The notes beneath the pieces were generated by a model. The model worked only from the letters and a program-made list of their open reading frames with translations. It did no database searches and was not told the DNA's origin. The position numbers and the translations under genes were made by a program. A stretch of 64,000 nt of DNA from DATARN01 sp963851105. GTDB lineage: Bacteria > Actinomycetota > Acidimicrobiia > Acidimicrobiales > Palsa-688. The stretch lies in the NCBI GenBank assembly GCA_963851105.1, contig CAWKNP010000002.1, positions 62,001-126,000 on the forward strand. The letters run 5' to 3'. Positions 17,129 to 25,129 of this stretch are shown here, in pieces (the first letter of the stretch is position 1; every line of letters begins with the position of its first letter).

Positions 17129-17755
17129 ATGAGATGGCGAGCCGGCACACCGAAGTTTTCTGCAGTCCTGGCCACGTTCGCGGCCTCGGCCCTAGCCGTG
17201 TGCGCCTGCAGCAGCGCCAAACATGTGGCCGCCCCGACCTCGGAATCGACGACAACGACCGTCGCGCCGTTCCCGTTCGACCTTGGGGCGACGACGACCA
17301 CAGCCGGGACCGGGACCACCAGCACCAGCAGCGTGGCCGTTGCGACTACGACCACCGCGCCCACCACGACGGTGACCCCCAATCCCGGGCGGGTCTGCGC
17401 CCCGACCGAGCTCGCGGTCACTGCTACGACCGATCGGACGACCTACACGGCCGGCCAGGCGGTGACGGTCGCCATCTCGATCCGCAGCCGGTCCACGACC
17501 GAGTGCACCATCGACCGCAGGGCCGCCCTGAACATCGTCGATCCGGCCGGCAAGGTGGTCGTCGGCGGCCAGCAATTCGTCGACCGCTTCGTCGGCGCCG
17601 GCGGGGCCATCCGGCCCACCCAGTCATACACCTTGACCTTCACCTGGAACCAGGTGGGGTGCTCGGGAGCCGGCGGCCGATGCCTCGCCGGCCAGTACAC
17701 CGCGGCCGCCAGCCTCGGGGAAATCCAGGCTCCGGTCCGCTTCAACCTTGCCTGA
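17129..17755 (+). CDS. Putative lipoprotein with Thr-rich linker and BsuPI-like domain
   Basis: A 208-residue exported protein. The first 27 residues form a signal peptide ending AALAVCACSS, with C27 (or C25) as the likely lipidated cysteine. A threonine-rich linker of about 50 residues follows (for example STTTTVAPFPF and VATTTTAPTTTVTP), then a beta-sandwich-like domain of about 120 residues with TYTAGQAVTVAISIRS and SYTLTFTWNQVGC, resembling the intracellular proteinase inhibitor (BsuPI) fold. Two cysteines near the end (GCSGAGGRC) could form a disulfide. The function is unknown. It lies immediately before pilT but a 91-base AT-richer gap separates them. Confidence 0.75.
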   Translation: MRWRAGTPKFSAVLATFAASALAVCACSSAKHVAAPTSESTTTTVAPFPFDLGATTTTAGTGTTSTSSVAVATTTTAPTTTVTPNPGRVCAPTELAVTATTDRTTYTAGQAVTVAISIRSRSTTECTIDRRAALNIVDPAGKVVVGGQQFVDRFVGAGGAIRPTQSYTLTFTWNQVGCSGAGGRCLAGQYTAAASLGEIQAPVRFNLA

Positions 17756-17846
17756 CGGACGCGGGAAACATTTCCGTATTTTCTGCAAATACCGAGCTTG
17801 GCGATAGCGAATCAAGCGGGAATCGCCGGCACCCGATATTGAAGGG
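17756..17846 (+). promoter_or_regulatory. AT-rich putative promoter region of pilT
   Basis: Ninety-one bases clearly lower in GC than both flanking genes (contains TATTTTCTGCAAATACC and ATATTGAAGGGG). No exact consensus promoter is assigned. The GAAGGGG shortly before GTG 17847 may be the ribosome binding site. Confidence 0.35.
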
Positions 17847-18938
17847 GTGCTCAACCTCAAAATGCTTCTGCAGCTGGCGGTCGAAGAGGGCGCCTCGGAC
17901 ATCCACCTGAGGACCGATGTCCCGCCCCGCTTGCGGATCGACGGCCAGTTGATGGACATCAAACTCGACAATGTCACCGCCGAGGATCTCGAGCGCGTCC
18001 TCGCCGAGGTGCTCCCGGCCAGCCGGGTCGACGAATTCGAGGCGACCAACGACGCCGACTTTGCGTTCTCGGCCCCCGCCATCGGCCGGTTCCGGGTCAA
18101 TGCGTTCCGCGAGAGGGGATCGGTGGGCGTTGTCTTGCGCCGTGTGCGGGCGTCAGTCCCTTCGATAGAAGAAATGGGACTCCCCCCAATTGTCCGAAAA
18201 CTGGCCGACGAATCCCGCGGTTTGATACTTGCCACGGGGCCGACGGGCTCGGGAAAAACCACGACTCTGGCGGCCATGATCGACCACATCAACGCCACCC
18301 GATCGGTCAATGTCATGACGATCGAGGACCCAATCGAGGTCGTGCATCACAACAAAATGGCGATGATCGCTCAACGGGAAGTGGGCACGGACACCGTCGA
18401 TTACGCCCAAGCCATGCGCCGGGTCCTCCGCCAAGACCCCGACGTGATCTTAGTCGGCGAGATGCGCGACCTCGAGACAGTGAGCGCGGCGTTGACCGCG
18501 GCCGAGACGGGCCATCTGGTCCTGTCGACCCTCCATACGACCAACGCCACGGAGACGGTCAACCGCATCGTCGACTTTTTCCCACCCTTCCAGCAGCATC
18601 AGGTGCGCCTGGCGCTGGCGTCGTGCCTGAAGGGGGTCGTGAGCCAACGGCTGTTGGAGCGCGCCGACGGAGATGGCCGGGTCCCGGCGGTCGAGGTGAT
18701 GGTCGTCAACGGTCGCATAGCCGACCGCATCGTCGATCCGGACCGGGGCCGGGGCGAGTCGATCGAGGAGATCATCGCCGACGGCGAGTGGTATGGGATG
18801 CAGACCTTCGACCAAAGCCTTGCCGGCCTCTACCGCGACGGCCTGGTCACCCTGCCCCAGGCCATGTTGGCCGCCACAAACCCTCACGACCTGCGCCTCA
18901 TGCTGCAGAACGCGGGACTGGTTACCGCCGCCCGGTAA
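17847..18938 (+). CDS. pilT: Type IV pilus retraction ATPase PilT
   Basis: A 363-residue secretion/pilus ATPase of standard PilT length. Visible motifs: the N-terminal PAS-like region with GASDIHLRTD, Walker A GPTGSGKTT from residue 131, the Asp box MTIEDPIE, Walker B DVILVGEMRD and the His box TGHLVLSTLHT. AIRNLIRE, the classical PilT C-terminal motif, is replaced by NGRIADRIVD, a variation seen in other PilT-like proteins. It is expected to power pilus depolymerisation at the inner membrane. Its neighbours on the opposite strand are pseudopilin-like genes converging on it. A second, larger PilT is encoded at 61790. Confidence 0.92.
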   Translation: MLNLKMLLQLAVEEGASDIHLRTDVPPRLRIDGQLMDIKLDNVTAEDLERVLAEVLPASRVDEFEATNDADFAFSAPAIGRFRVNAFRERGSVGVVLRRVRASVPSIEEMGLPPIVRKLADESRGLILATGPTGSGKTTTLAAMIDHINATRSVNVMTIEDPIEVVHHNKMAMIAQREVGTDTVDYAQAMRRVLRQDPDVILVGEMRDLETVSAALTAAETGHLVLSTLHTTNATETVNRIVDFFPPFQQHQVRLALASCLKGVVSQRLLERADGDGRVPAVEVMVVNGRIADRIVDPDRGRGESIEEIIADGEWYGMQTFDQSLAGLYRDGLVTLPQAMLAATNPHDLRLMLQNAGLVTAAR

Positions 18939-18959
18939 CGGTCACCGCCCGCCGAGCGA

Positions 18960-20150
18960 TCAGAATCCGGGAAGGGAGAACTGACCCGACGGGATCTCGC
19001 TGTAGTTGCGGACCGCCCAATCCTGGCTTGTCAAGGTCTGCAGGCGGGAGTCGTAGTTGACGCTCAGGTTGGGCCCGCCATTGCAGGTGAACGTCCCGAT
19101 CACGAGGGCCCCGGTCAGGACCATCTTGCAGCCGTTGGTCGTGATCTGGGCGCTGGGCGCGTCGATGACCCCGGTGATCGTGGCGTTGTGCGCGCCGTTC
19201 CCCATGTCGATGGTGCCCGCGCCGGCGACGTGGACCACGAAGTTGCGGGGGTCGCCGCCGAGGTTGATGGTGGTGCCGGCGAAGCCGACGTTGGCGGTGC
19301 CGCTGGTCGGGATGACGAAAAGCTGGAACGATCCGATCACCGTGATCGGTGCTGCGCTCGCGAAGGTGACGTCCCCGGTGCAGTAGTACGTCCCGGTGAC
19401 CACCGCCGCGAAGACCCCACCGACCGGGCAGGCCGAGACGCCACTGGCAGGCAGGCACGGCACGGGCGGCGCGTTGGTGTTCGGAGATGGGCAGCTGCTG
19501 GCAACGACGGGGTCTTTCGGGAGGTAGGTACCCACCCCGGGCGTCGGGGTGGGGCAGCCATTCCAGCTGTTCTTGTAACTGACCTGTTGATCGCCTTCTT
19601 GGGCGCCACTGTGACAGGTGACTGTGTTGTTCGAGCCGGTGTCGGCGAGGCGGTTGGGGTCGAGCGATCCGTCGGGCAGGGTGGCCTGGATTGTGCCGCT
19701 CCCATTGCCGTTGAAGGTCACGTCCCCGTTTCCGAAGATGGCGAAGGGATAGCGGGGCGACCGAGACACGGTTGCCTGGATGGCGTGGGGCCTGCGGTTG
19801 ACGGTACCCAAGGCCGTGACCGCCATGGTGTCGCTGTTCACCTTTATGGCCCGGTACTGGGCGACAGGGGCGCCAGGCACCGTTAACGGGAAGCATTTGG
19901 GGTTGGCACCGACGCAGAAACTGGTGATGTCATTGGTCGCGAACTGGTCGATCCGGAACATGGCATCGGAGAGCGCGGCGTCGGCCTGGGCCAGCGCGGC
20001 CGAGAAGTCCTGATCCTGGCGCACGCTGGCCATGGACGAGATGGTTCGCGCCATCACGACACCGGAGAGCATGAGAAGGATCATGATCACTCCCATGACC
20101 ACGATGAGGCTGCCCCGCTCGTCGTGGCGGGTGGGTCTCAACTGACGCAT
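18960..20150 (-). CDS. PilX-like pilus-assembly membrane protein
   Basis: A 396-residue protein with a pilin-like N-terminus: a short basic leader, the ERGSLIVVMGVIMILLMLSG hydrophobic helix and an amphipathic continuation (SMASVRQDQDFSAALAQAD), as in PilX-type minor pilins. The remaining 340 residues are rich in Gly, Thr, Asn and Val, with repeating short beta-strand patterns (FAIFGNGDVTFNGNGSG, GTTINLGGDPRNFVVHVAG), suggesting a stacked beta structure. Several cysteines are present and may form disulfides outside the cell. ATG 20150 overlaps the end of the upstream pseudopilin gene by 13 bases. Last gene of a three-gene minus-strand operon. Confidence 0.8.
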   Translation of the reverse strand: MRQLRPTRHDERGSLIVVMGVIMILLMLSGVVMARTISSMASVRQDQDFSAALAQADAALSDAMFRIDQFATNDITSFCVGANPKCFPLTVPGAPVAQYRAIKVNSDTMAVTALGTVNRRPHAIQATVSRSPRYPFAIFGNGDVTFNGNGSGTIQATLPDGSLDPNRLADTGSNNTVTCHSGAQEGDQQVSYKNSWNGCPTPTPGVGTYLPKDPVVASSCPSPNTNAPPVPCLPASGVSACPVGGVFAAVVTGTYYCTGDVTFASAAPITVIGSFQLFVIPTSGTANVGFAGTTINLGGDPRNFVVHVAGAGTIDMGNGAHNATITGVIDAPSAQITTNGCKMVLTGALVIGTFTCNGGPNLSVNYDSRLQTLTSQDWAVRNYSEIPSGQFSLPGF

Positions 20151-20806
20151 CCGAGAATCCCTCCCGGCAAGCGGTTTCGCAGTTCGACGTCGAGGTTCTC
20201 ACTGAACGGTTGGGGACCGGGTTGGGCGTCGGAGTTGACCTGAATGTGAACCGCGATGGCGCAGTTGGCGATATTGGCGGGAGTGGTCGGGTTGAGAGCG
20301 ACGAGGTCAGCGTGCTGCGAGTCGAAGTAGGTGAAAATCGCGGTGTTGGTCTCGATGTTGTGGATTCTGGTGACCACGATTCTCTGGCTCACCACCGTGG
20401 CGGTGCTGTTTGGCCCCGACATGACCTGGCGCATGAGGGATTCGTAGGTTGGCGATCCCACCACGGTGTCGTATCGCCAGCGGACGTATTGATGAACACC
20501 GGGCGTTGGTCCGAGCTCAATGTTGATTTGGTTGGGGTACGAGGAGGCGGCGGGTAGCGAATCGAGTGGATTGGCCGCTCGCAATTCGCGCCCCATTTGC
20601 CCCAAGGCGAAGCGGACGGTCTCCTGATTGTTGACCAAACCCTGTACTCGTTGCTCGGCTTTGGTGAGGCTCTCCAGGCCACTGAAGAACATGCTCAGGA
20701 CGACCATCAAGGCGGCAAGGACGACGACAGCCTCGATCAAGAGGAAGCCGTCACTGCCAGCCGACGGAGCTCGACGAGGCGTGGCGGTCGACGCCGCGGT
20801 CAACAC
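20138..20806 (-). CDS. PilW/GspJ-like pseudopilin
   Basis: A 222-residue pseudopilin. The N-terminus reads SDGFLLIEAVVVLAALMVVL, a class III prepilin signature in which the usual FTLIE is FLLIE, with the conserved glutamate at +5. The continuation ESLTKAEQRVQGLVNNQETV and the ALGQMGRELRAAN segment are typical of PilW/GspJ. GTG 20806 is chosen because it overlaps the upstream stop (GTGTTGA) and gives a leader of about 20 residues. Processed by a prepilin peptidase (not in this window), it would be a minor component of the pilus tip or priming complex. Confidence 0.82.
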   Translation of the reverse strand: MLTAASTATPRRAPSAGSDGFLLIEAVVVLAALMVVLSMFFSGLESLTKAEQRVQGLVNNQETVRFALGQMGRELRAANPLDSLPAASSYPNQINIELGPTPGVHQYVRWRYDTVVGSPTYESLMRQVMSGPNSTATVVSQRIVVTRIHNIETNTAIFTYFDSQHADLVALNPTTPANIANCAIAVHIQVNSDAQPGPQPFSENLDVELRNRLPGGILGCVS

Positions 20807-22227
20807 ACGTTGGCCGACGAGCTGCGCTGGCCCGGGGGACTCCAGGCACAGATCAGGAGCCCGTGGGTCACCGTCGTCGCATGGCCGCTCAGGAGGATGT
20901 TCATGTCGTGGATGCCCACAGACCAATTCGTCTGCCCTGAGGAAACGATGGTCGCGGACCACTGGCCACCGATCGGGGCGCCGACAAACACGTAAGGGGC
21001 GTTGGGATCGAGGGTGCTGGTGCCGTGCAGTACGGAACTGGCTACCACGACCCACACGCAGGTGCCGTTGACGCTGAGATTGAGTGCAATGTTCTCGGTC
21101 ATGGCACCTCCTTTCGTCAAATAGGTTTTCCCGCTCGTGCTGGTTGTGATGGTGAATGCGCCGAGATTGCACATTGGGATGGTCGTCGTTGTCGCAGGGA
21201 CAGTGGTCGTCGTCGGGGGCAACGTCGTCGCCGGCAAGGTGGTGGCCGGCAGCGTCGTGGCCGGCAGCGTCGTGGCCGGCAGCGTCGTGGCCGGCAGTGT
21301 CGTGGTGACGGGCAGGGCGGCGGTGGTCGCCGACACGACGGGCGAATAGGCCGACTGTCCGGTGGTGTTGCTCGCGAAGGCACGGACAAAATACGTGGTG
21401 CCGGCGGCGAGACCCTGCAAGGCGTAGGAGGTGCTCGTGGGGGGCAGCTGCGGACTCTGCGCGGGAGCCAGGAACAGGAGATCCGTCGCCCATTGCAGCT
21501 CGTACCCGAAAACGGGCCCACCGCTCGCCGGCGCACTCAGAGCTACGTCGATCTCCTGCTGATCAAGGGGGGACAGGGGCGCAGTCGCGGCCAGCGACAG
21601 CCCGGGAGAGCCCGGGGCATATTGCGGTGCGGTGGTCGTGGTGGTGGACATCGACCCTCCGGGGCCGCTGTAGACGCCCCGGCCCCCCGGATAGATGATC
21701 GAGTCCTGTTCGATCCGGTGACGCCCCGTCTCGTCGGTCCAGGTGACGACGACGGTGACCGCCTTGTAGGCCTGTACGAACGTGGTCGAAACCGCGAGGC
21801 TGTTCATGCCCTGGGTGTCGGCCCAGTAGACGTAGCGGGCGATGCTGTAGGTGATCCCGGTATTGGCCGGTACGGGTGTCGAAGTCCCCATCGGCTGGAT
21901 CAAGGGCGCAAAAGCAATGGGGCACGATGTCGAGCACGACCCGAGGATGACGGTGCTGGCGCCGTTCCAGTCCGCCGGGGCCTGATCTCGGTAGAAGCCG
22001 ACCAGGGCGTAGGGATCGGCGTGCATCCGTTCTGTCTCCCGGGCAGCGATTGCGAAGGCATCCGTTCGATGGCTGCTCGAAGCCGCGGTACGAAGACCAC
22101 TCCAGAACACCCTGGTCATGGGCACCATCGTGACCGTCAGCACGCTCAGTGCGATCAGAAGCTCAATCAGCGTGAATCCTGCGTCATCCTGGCTTTGGGG
22201 GTCCCCGCGGGCGCGAGCTTGGTTCAC
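20800..22227 (-). CDS. Type IV prepilin-like protein with fibronectin type III domain and LPATT repeats
   Basis: A 475-residue composite protein. It starts with a prepilin signal, AGFTLIELLIALSVLT, followed by a minor-pilin (PilV-like) domain to about residue 190. A threonine tract leads to a fibronectin type III-like domain (about 205-302; YELQWATD and GLAAGTTYFVRAFASN are hallmark strands). Then comes a linker built from five LPATT units plus LPPTTTTVPATTTT, and a C-terminal domain of about 125 residues (350-475). This looks like a minor pilin carrying an extracellular adhesive module on a stalk. GTG 22227 is the start. First gene of the minus-strand pseudopilin operon. Confidence 0.82.
   Translation of the reverse strand: MNQARARGDPQSQDDAGFTLIELLIALSVLTVTMVPMTRVFWSGLRTAASSSHRTDAFAIAARETERMHADPYALVGFYRDQAPADWNGASTVILGSCSTSCPIAFAPLIQPMGTSTPVPANTGITYSIARYVYWADTQGMNSLAVSTTFVQAYKAVTVVVTWTDETGRHRIEQDSIIYPGGRGVYSGPGGSMSTTTTTAPQYAPGSPGLSLAATAPLSPLDQQEIDVALSAPASGGPVFGYELQWATDLLFLAPAQSPQLPPTSTSYALQGLAAGTTYFVRAFASNTTGQSAYSPVVSATTAALPVTTTLPATTLPATTLPATTLPATTLPATTLPPTTTTVPATTTTIPMCNLGAFTITTSTSGKTYLTKGGAMTENIALNLSVNGTCVWVVVASSVLHGTSTLDPNAPYVFVGAPIGGQWSATIVSSGQTNWSVGIHDMNILLSGHATTVTHGLLICAWSPPGQRSSSANVC
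21227..21301 (-). repeat. 15-bp tandem repeat encoding LPATT units
   Basis: Four near-identical 15-bp units (GTGGCCGGCAGCGTC on the plus strand, 21242-21301) preceded by one degenerate copy (21227-21241). Read on the minus strand they give Leu-Pro-Ala-Thr-Thr per unit. Because units keep frame, copy-number change would only alter the linker length. Confidence 0.9.
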
Positions 22228-22431
22228 AACAGCACCCGTCGGTTCCGACTCAGAAGCCGTGGACGATGTTTCCGTGCTCGGGGCGAATTGGGTGGGTCAC
22301 GACGGTTGCCGCCATGCGGTTGGCGCGCTTATCGGCAATGTTGCAAGGGCCGGTACCCGGTGCCAGGGCCTCGAACGGAGCGCGTCACGCCAGCAGGGAG
22401 GCGGCCAGCCGGCCAGCTGGGCGCCCTCGGT
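22228..22431 (-). other. Gap upstream of the pseudopilin operon
   Basis: About 200 bases between the DUF3467 gene and the first pseudopilin gene, both on the minus strand. It presumably contains the pilin operon promoter, but I cannot assign one with confidence. A 21-codon open frame at 22250-22315 is not supported by anything else. Confidence 0.35.
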
Positions 22432-22794
22432 TCAGGTTTCGTCCTCCGCGGGGGGCGACGGGGTCTCCTCGGTACCGAGGGTCGGGCCCGCGAACTCCTG
22501 GATGGCGCCGTACTGCTGCTCGTAGCGGTCCAGGTTGGTGCTGAGGTTGCGCATGACCTGGAATACCAGCGGTGGGGGCAGCTTGACCCGGGCGACGACC
22601 TGCTGGGGGCTGAGCAGCAACTGGTTGCCCTGGTCGTCCTGGCCCATCTCGGGGGGCAGGTTGACGACGAAATCCAAGGTGAAGTCGGTCTGGGTGAACC
22701 AAACTCCGACTCCGTTGGCGTACACGCCGGTGTTCCACTTCTCGGGGGTCCGGACCTGCGGGACCTGGGGCGCTCCCGACGTCTCATCGCTCAC
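22432..22794 (-). CDS. DUF3467 family protein
   Basis: A 120-residue small protein matching the DUF3467 pattern: VYANGVGVWFTQTDFTLDFV, then PPEMG...QQVVARVKLPPPLVFQVMRNL, then NLDRYEQQYGAI. The family is widespread and uncharacterised. A Pro/Glu-rich tail (TEETPSPPAEDET) is disordered. GTG 22794 is the start. It is divergent from the small acidic gene at 22847, with about 50 bases shared as a regulatory region. Confidence 0.8.
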   Translation of the reverse strand: MSDETSGAPQVPQVRTPEKWNTGVYANGVGVWFTQTDFTLDFVVNLPPEMGQDDQGNQLLLSPQQVVARVKLPPPLVFQVMRNLSTNLDRYEQQYGAIQEFAGPTLGTEETPSPPAEDET

Positions 22795-22846
22795 GCGACC
22801 ATGATGCTACGAATCCAACCGGCGCTGGTTGGGAAAGGAGAGTCCT

Positions 22847-23062
22847 GTGTCAGGTGAACGGGTCGTGCTGGTGCGCAAAGAGAACTCGATGACCAAGTAC
22901 CGCTGGACAGGCGCCGAGCCGACGGGAATGTACGACGTCGAGATCGCCGAGGATCTCGGAGCGAAATGGGAGGGTAAAGAGTTGGTCACCTACGACCTCG
23001 AGGGATTTCATGCCCTCTACGAGTACCACCAGAACGACGAGTACATGATCGACAACGACTGA
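22847..23062 (+). CDS. Small acidic hypothetical protein
   Basis: A 71-residue protein without membrane segments, rich in Glu, Asp and Tyr; it ends EYHQNDEYMIDND. I do not recognise a family. The start GTG 22847 has a strong ribosome binding site, AAAGGAG at 22834-22840, with ideal spacing, which decides against an earlier ATG at 22829. Motif-like stretches are RWTGAEPTGMYDVEIAEDLG and LVTYDLEGFHALYEY. It lies just upstream of pimA, which has its own promoter. Confidence 0.7.
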   Translation: MSGERVVLVRKENSMTKYRWTGAEPTGMYDVEIAEDLGAKWEGKELVTYDLEGFHALYEYHQNDEYMIDND

Positions 23063-23080
23063 CCAACCCGCCACACGCTG

Positions 23081-23086
23081 TACTTT
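23081..23086 (+). promoter_or_regulatory. Leaderless-type -10 element of pimA
   Basis: TACTTT six bases before GTG 23093; a CTGACC at 23059-23064 with a 16-base spacer could be its -35. This decides the start over TTG 23087, which would sit against the hexamer. Confidence 0.55.
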
Positions 23087-23092
23087 TTGTCT

Positions 23093-24214
23093 GTGCGCGT
23101 CGGTGTCTTCTGTCCCTACAGCCTGACCGTGCCCGGGGGCGTGCAGGGGCAGGTCATCGCCCTGGGTGAGGCATTGCGCGCCACCGGCATCGATGCCCGG
23201 GTCCTCGGGCCGTGCGACGGACCGCCACCGGACAGCTCGGTCACGCCGCTCGGCCAGTCGCTCCCGTATGCCAACAACGGTTCCATGGCGCCGATCGCGC
23301 CGGACCCGGCCTGTGTGCTGCGAACCATTCGGGCCCTGCGCGACGAGGCCTTCGACCTGGTCCATCTGCACGAACCTCTCGTGCCGGGCCCCAGCCTGAC
23401 CGCGCTGCTGTTCACCGACGTCCCGACCGTCGGCACGTTCCACCGTTCCGGGGAGAGTGCCATCTACCGGACGATGCGCCCGATCGCCCGGTGGGCGGGC
23501 CGGAAGTTGTCGTTGCGCTGCGCCGTCTCCGAGGATGCCCTGGCCACGGCGTCGGAGGCGCTGGGCGGCCAGTACGAACTGGTTGGCAACGGCATCGACA
23601 CGACGTACTTCTCCCGGGCACAACCATGGCCGACCGAGGGCAAGACGGTGTTCTTCGTCGGTCGCCATGAACCCCGCAAGGGGCTCGCCGTTCTCATCGA
23701 CGCCATGGCGCACCTCGGTCCCGACGTGCGACTGTGGATCGGCGGCGACGGGCCCGAAACCCATCGTCTCCAGGCCCAGACCGCCGACGACGGGCGCATC
23801 GAGTGGCTGGGCCGCCTGAGTGACGAGGAGAAGGCGCGGCGCCTCCGGGCCGCCGACGTGTTCTGCGCGCCATCGTTGCACGGCGAATCCTTCGGTGTCG
23901 TACTGCTCGAGGCGATGGCGTCATCGACGCCCATCGTGGCCAGCGACCTTCCCGGCTATCACAATGTCGCCCGCCCCGACGACGAAGCCCTGCTGGTACC
24001 CCCCGACGACGCCGCCGCCTTGGGGGCCGCCCTGGAGCGGGCCCTGGTCGGCGGCGCTCAGATTGACGAGATGGTGGCGCGAGCCGACCGGCGGGCGTCG
24101 CATTTCTCCATGGCCCGCCTGGCCGAACGCTACGCCGACCACTACCAGCGACTCCTGGCCTGTCGCCCGATCGCGCCGACGCGGCCCGGTGGCGATCCCG
24201 CCTCGTTAACATGA
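23093..24214 (+). CDS. pimA: Phosphatidyl-myo-inositol mannosyltransferase
   Basis: A 373-residue GT4-family (GT-B fold) glycosyltransferase that adds the first mannose from GDP-mannose to phosphatidylinositol on the cytoplasmic membrane face. The glycine-rich acceptor loop reads VFCPYSLTVPGGVQGQV, as in PimA; the donor-side motif is GRHEPRKGLAVLIDA, and the catalytic EX7E is ESFGVVLLE. H in GTFHRSGES matches the PimA active-site histidine. With pgsA and patA earlier in the window it completes a PIM pathway. GTG 23093 is decided by the TACTTT element. The protein ends four bases after a TAACAT hexamer that may drive the next gene. Confidence 0.92.
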   Translation: MRVGVFCPYSLTVPGGVQGQVIALGEALRATGIDARVLGPCDGPPPDSSVTPLGQSLPYANNGSMAPIAPDPACVLRTIRALRDEAFDLVHLHEPLVPGPSLTALLFTDVPTVGTFHRSGESAIYRTMRPIARWAGRKLSLRCAVSEDALATASEALGGQYELVGNGIDTTYFSRAQPWPTEGKTVFFVGRHEPRKGLAVLIDAMAHLGPDVRLWIGGDGPETHRLQAQTADDGRIEWLGRLSDEEKARRLRAADVFCAPSLHGESFGVVLLEAMASSTPIVASDLPGYHNVARPDDEALLVPPDDAAALGAALERALVGGAQIDEMVARADRRASHFSMARLAERYADHYQRLLACRPIAPTRPGGDPASLT

Positions 24215-24251
24215 ACAACTCGTGACTGCCGGTTCCCGCTGGCTCGCATGA
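24207..24251 (+). promoter_or_regulatory. Putative promoter and nine-codon leader ORF before the M48 protease
   Basis: TAACAT (24207-24212) is followed nine bases later by GTG 24222, which opens a nine-codon frame (VTAGSRWLA) whose TGA at 24249-24251 overlaps the ATG of the protease gene. The leader could couple translation to the protease start. Speculative. Confidence 0.3.
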
Positions 24252-25123
24252 TTGGCGTCGACCAAGAGGTCGCCCGCCGGGTGTCGGGCAACAAACATCG
24301 CGCACTGATTCTCGTCGCCCTCAGTGCCGCCGTGGTCGGCCTTGTCGTGGCGCTGATCGGGCTGCTCGTCCTGCCCGCGTTCGTTGCGGTGATCGTCGGC
24401 CTGATCGTGGGGATCGCCATCGCCGCCGGGGCCTGGTGGGGCAGCGTTCCCCTCGCCCTTCACCTGCTCGGGGCCACCCCCGCCGACCCGGTCATGCACG
24501 CCCGTCTGTTCAACCTCGTCGAGGGGTTGGGTGCCAATGCCGGAGTGCCCCAACCTGCGCTGTTCGTGGTGGCCGATCCCGGCCTCAACGCCCTGACGAT
24601 GGGCCGTTCCCCCCGCCACGCCCTACTGGTCGTCACCTCGGGACTGCTCGACCAACTGAGCCGGATCGAGCTCGAGGCGGTCCTGGCCCACGAGTTCAGC
24701 CACATCCGCAGCGAGGACATCCTCACCGCGACGGTCGCGGTGGGGCTGTTCGGTCTTTTCGGCCGACCCGCCCGAGCTGCGACTGGGGGCGGGGCGGGTG
24801 CCTTCCTCAGCTATCTGCTGGTGCCGGTGGCCGCCTTGGCGGGGCTCGGACTGCAGTTCTCGATCGATCCCCACCGCGAGGAAGCCGCCGACAGTGCCGG
24901 GGTCCACCTCACCCGGTACCCCCCGGCCCTGGTCGCTGCCCTGGAGAAGATGCAGCGAGGCGGCACCGTCATTGGCGGGGGAGCGGCGGCGCCGGCGACG
25001 GCGCATCTGTGGCTGGGCGGCCCGTTGCCACCCCCGACGTCAAACCGATTGGCCTGGTTGAGCCGGCTGTACGACACGCATCCGCCCCTAGACGAGCGCA
25101 TCGAAGCGCTCAGGGAGCTGTAA
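24248..25123 (+). CDS. M48-family zinc metalloprotease, HtpX-like
   Basis: A 291-residue membrane protease. Two N-terminal helices (ALILVALSAAVVGLVVALIG and VAVIVGLIVGIAIAAGAWWG) precede the catalytic domain; the zinc motif HEFSH is at 148-152 and the third ligand is in DPHREEAADSAGV. A further hydrophobic stretch (LSYLLVPVAALAGLGLQF) lies between. HtpX-like enzymes degrade misfolded membrane proteins on the cytoplasmic side. The C-terminal THPPLDERIEAL is characteristic. ATG 24248 may be coupled to a short leader ORF. The DUF3048 lipoprotein gene follows after six bases. Confidence 0.9.
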   Translation: MIGVDQEVARRVSGNKHRALILVALSAAVVGLVVALIGLLVLPAFVAVIVGLIVGIAIAAGAWWGSVPLALHLLGATPADPVMHARLFNLVEGLGANAGVPQPALFVVADPGLNALTMGRSPRHALLVVTSGLLDQLSRIELEAVLAHEFSHIRSEDILTATVAVGLFGLFGRPARAATGGGAGAFLSYLLVPVAALAGLGLQFSIDPHREEAADSAGVHLTRYPPALVAALEKMQRGGTVIGGGAAAPATAHLWLGGPLPPPTSNRLAWLSRLYDTHPPLDERIEALREL

Positions 25124-25129
25124 CCACCC

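Noticed and set aside
22250..22315. 21-codon minus-strand frame before the pseudopilin operon
   Set aside because: No ribosome binding site, no conservation evidence and composition like random sequence.
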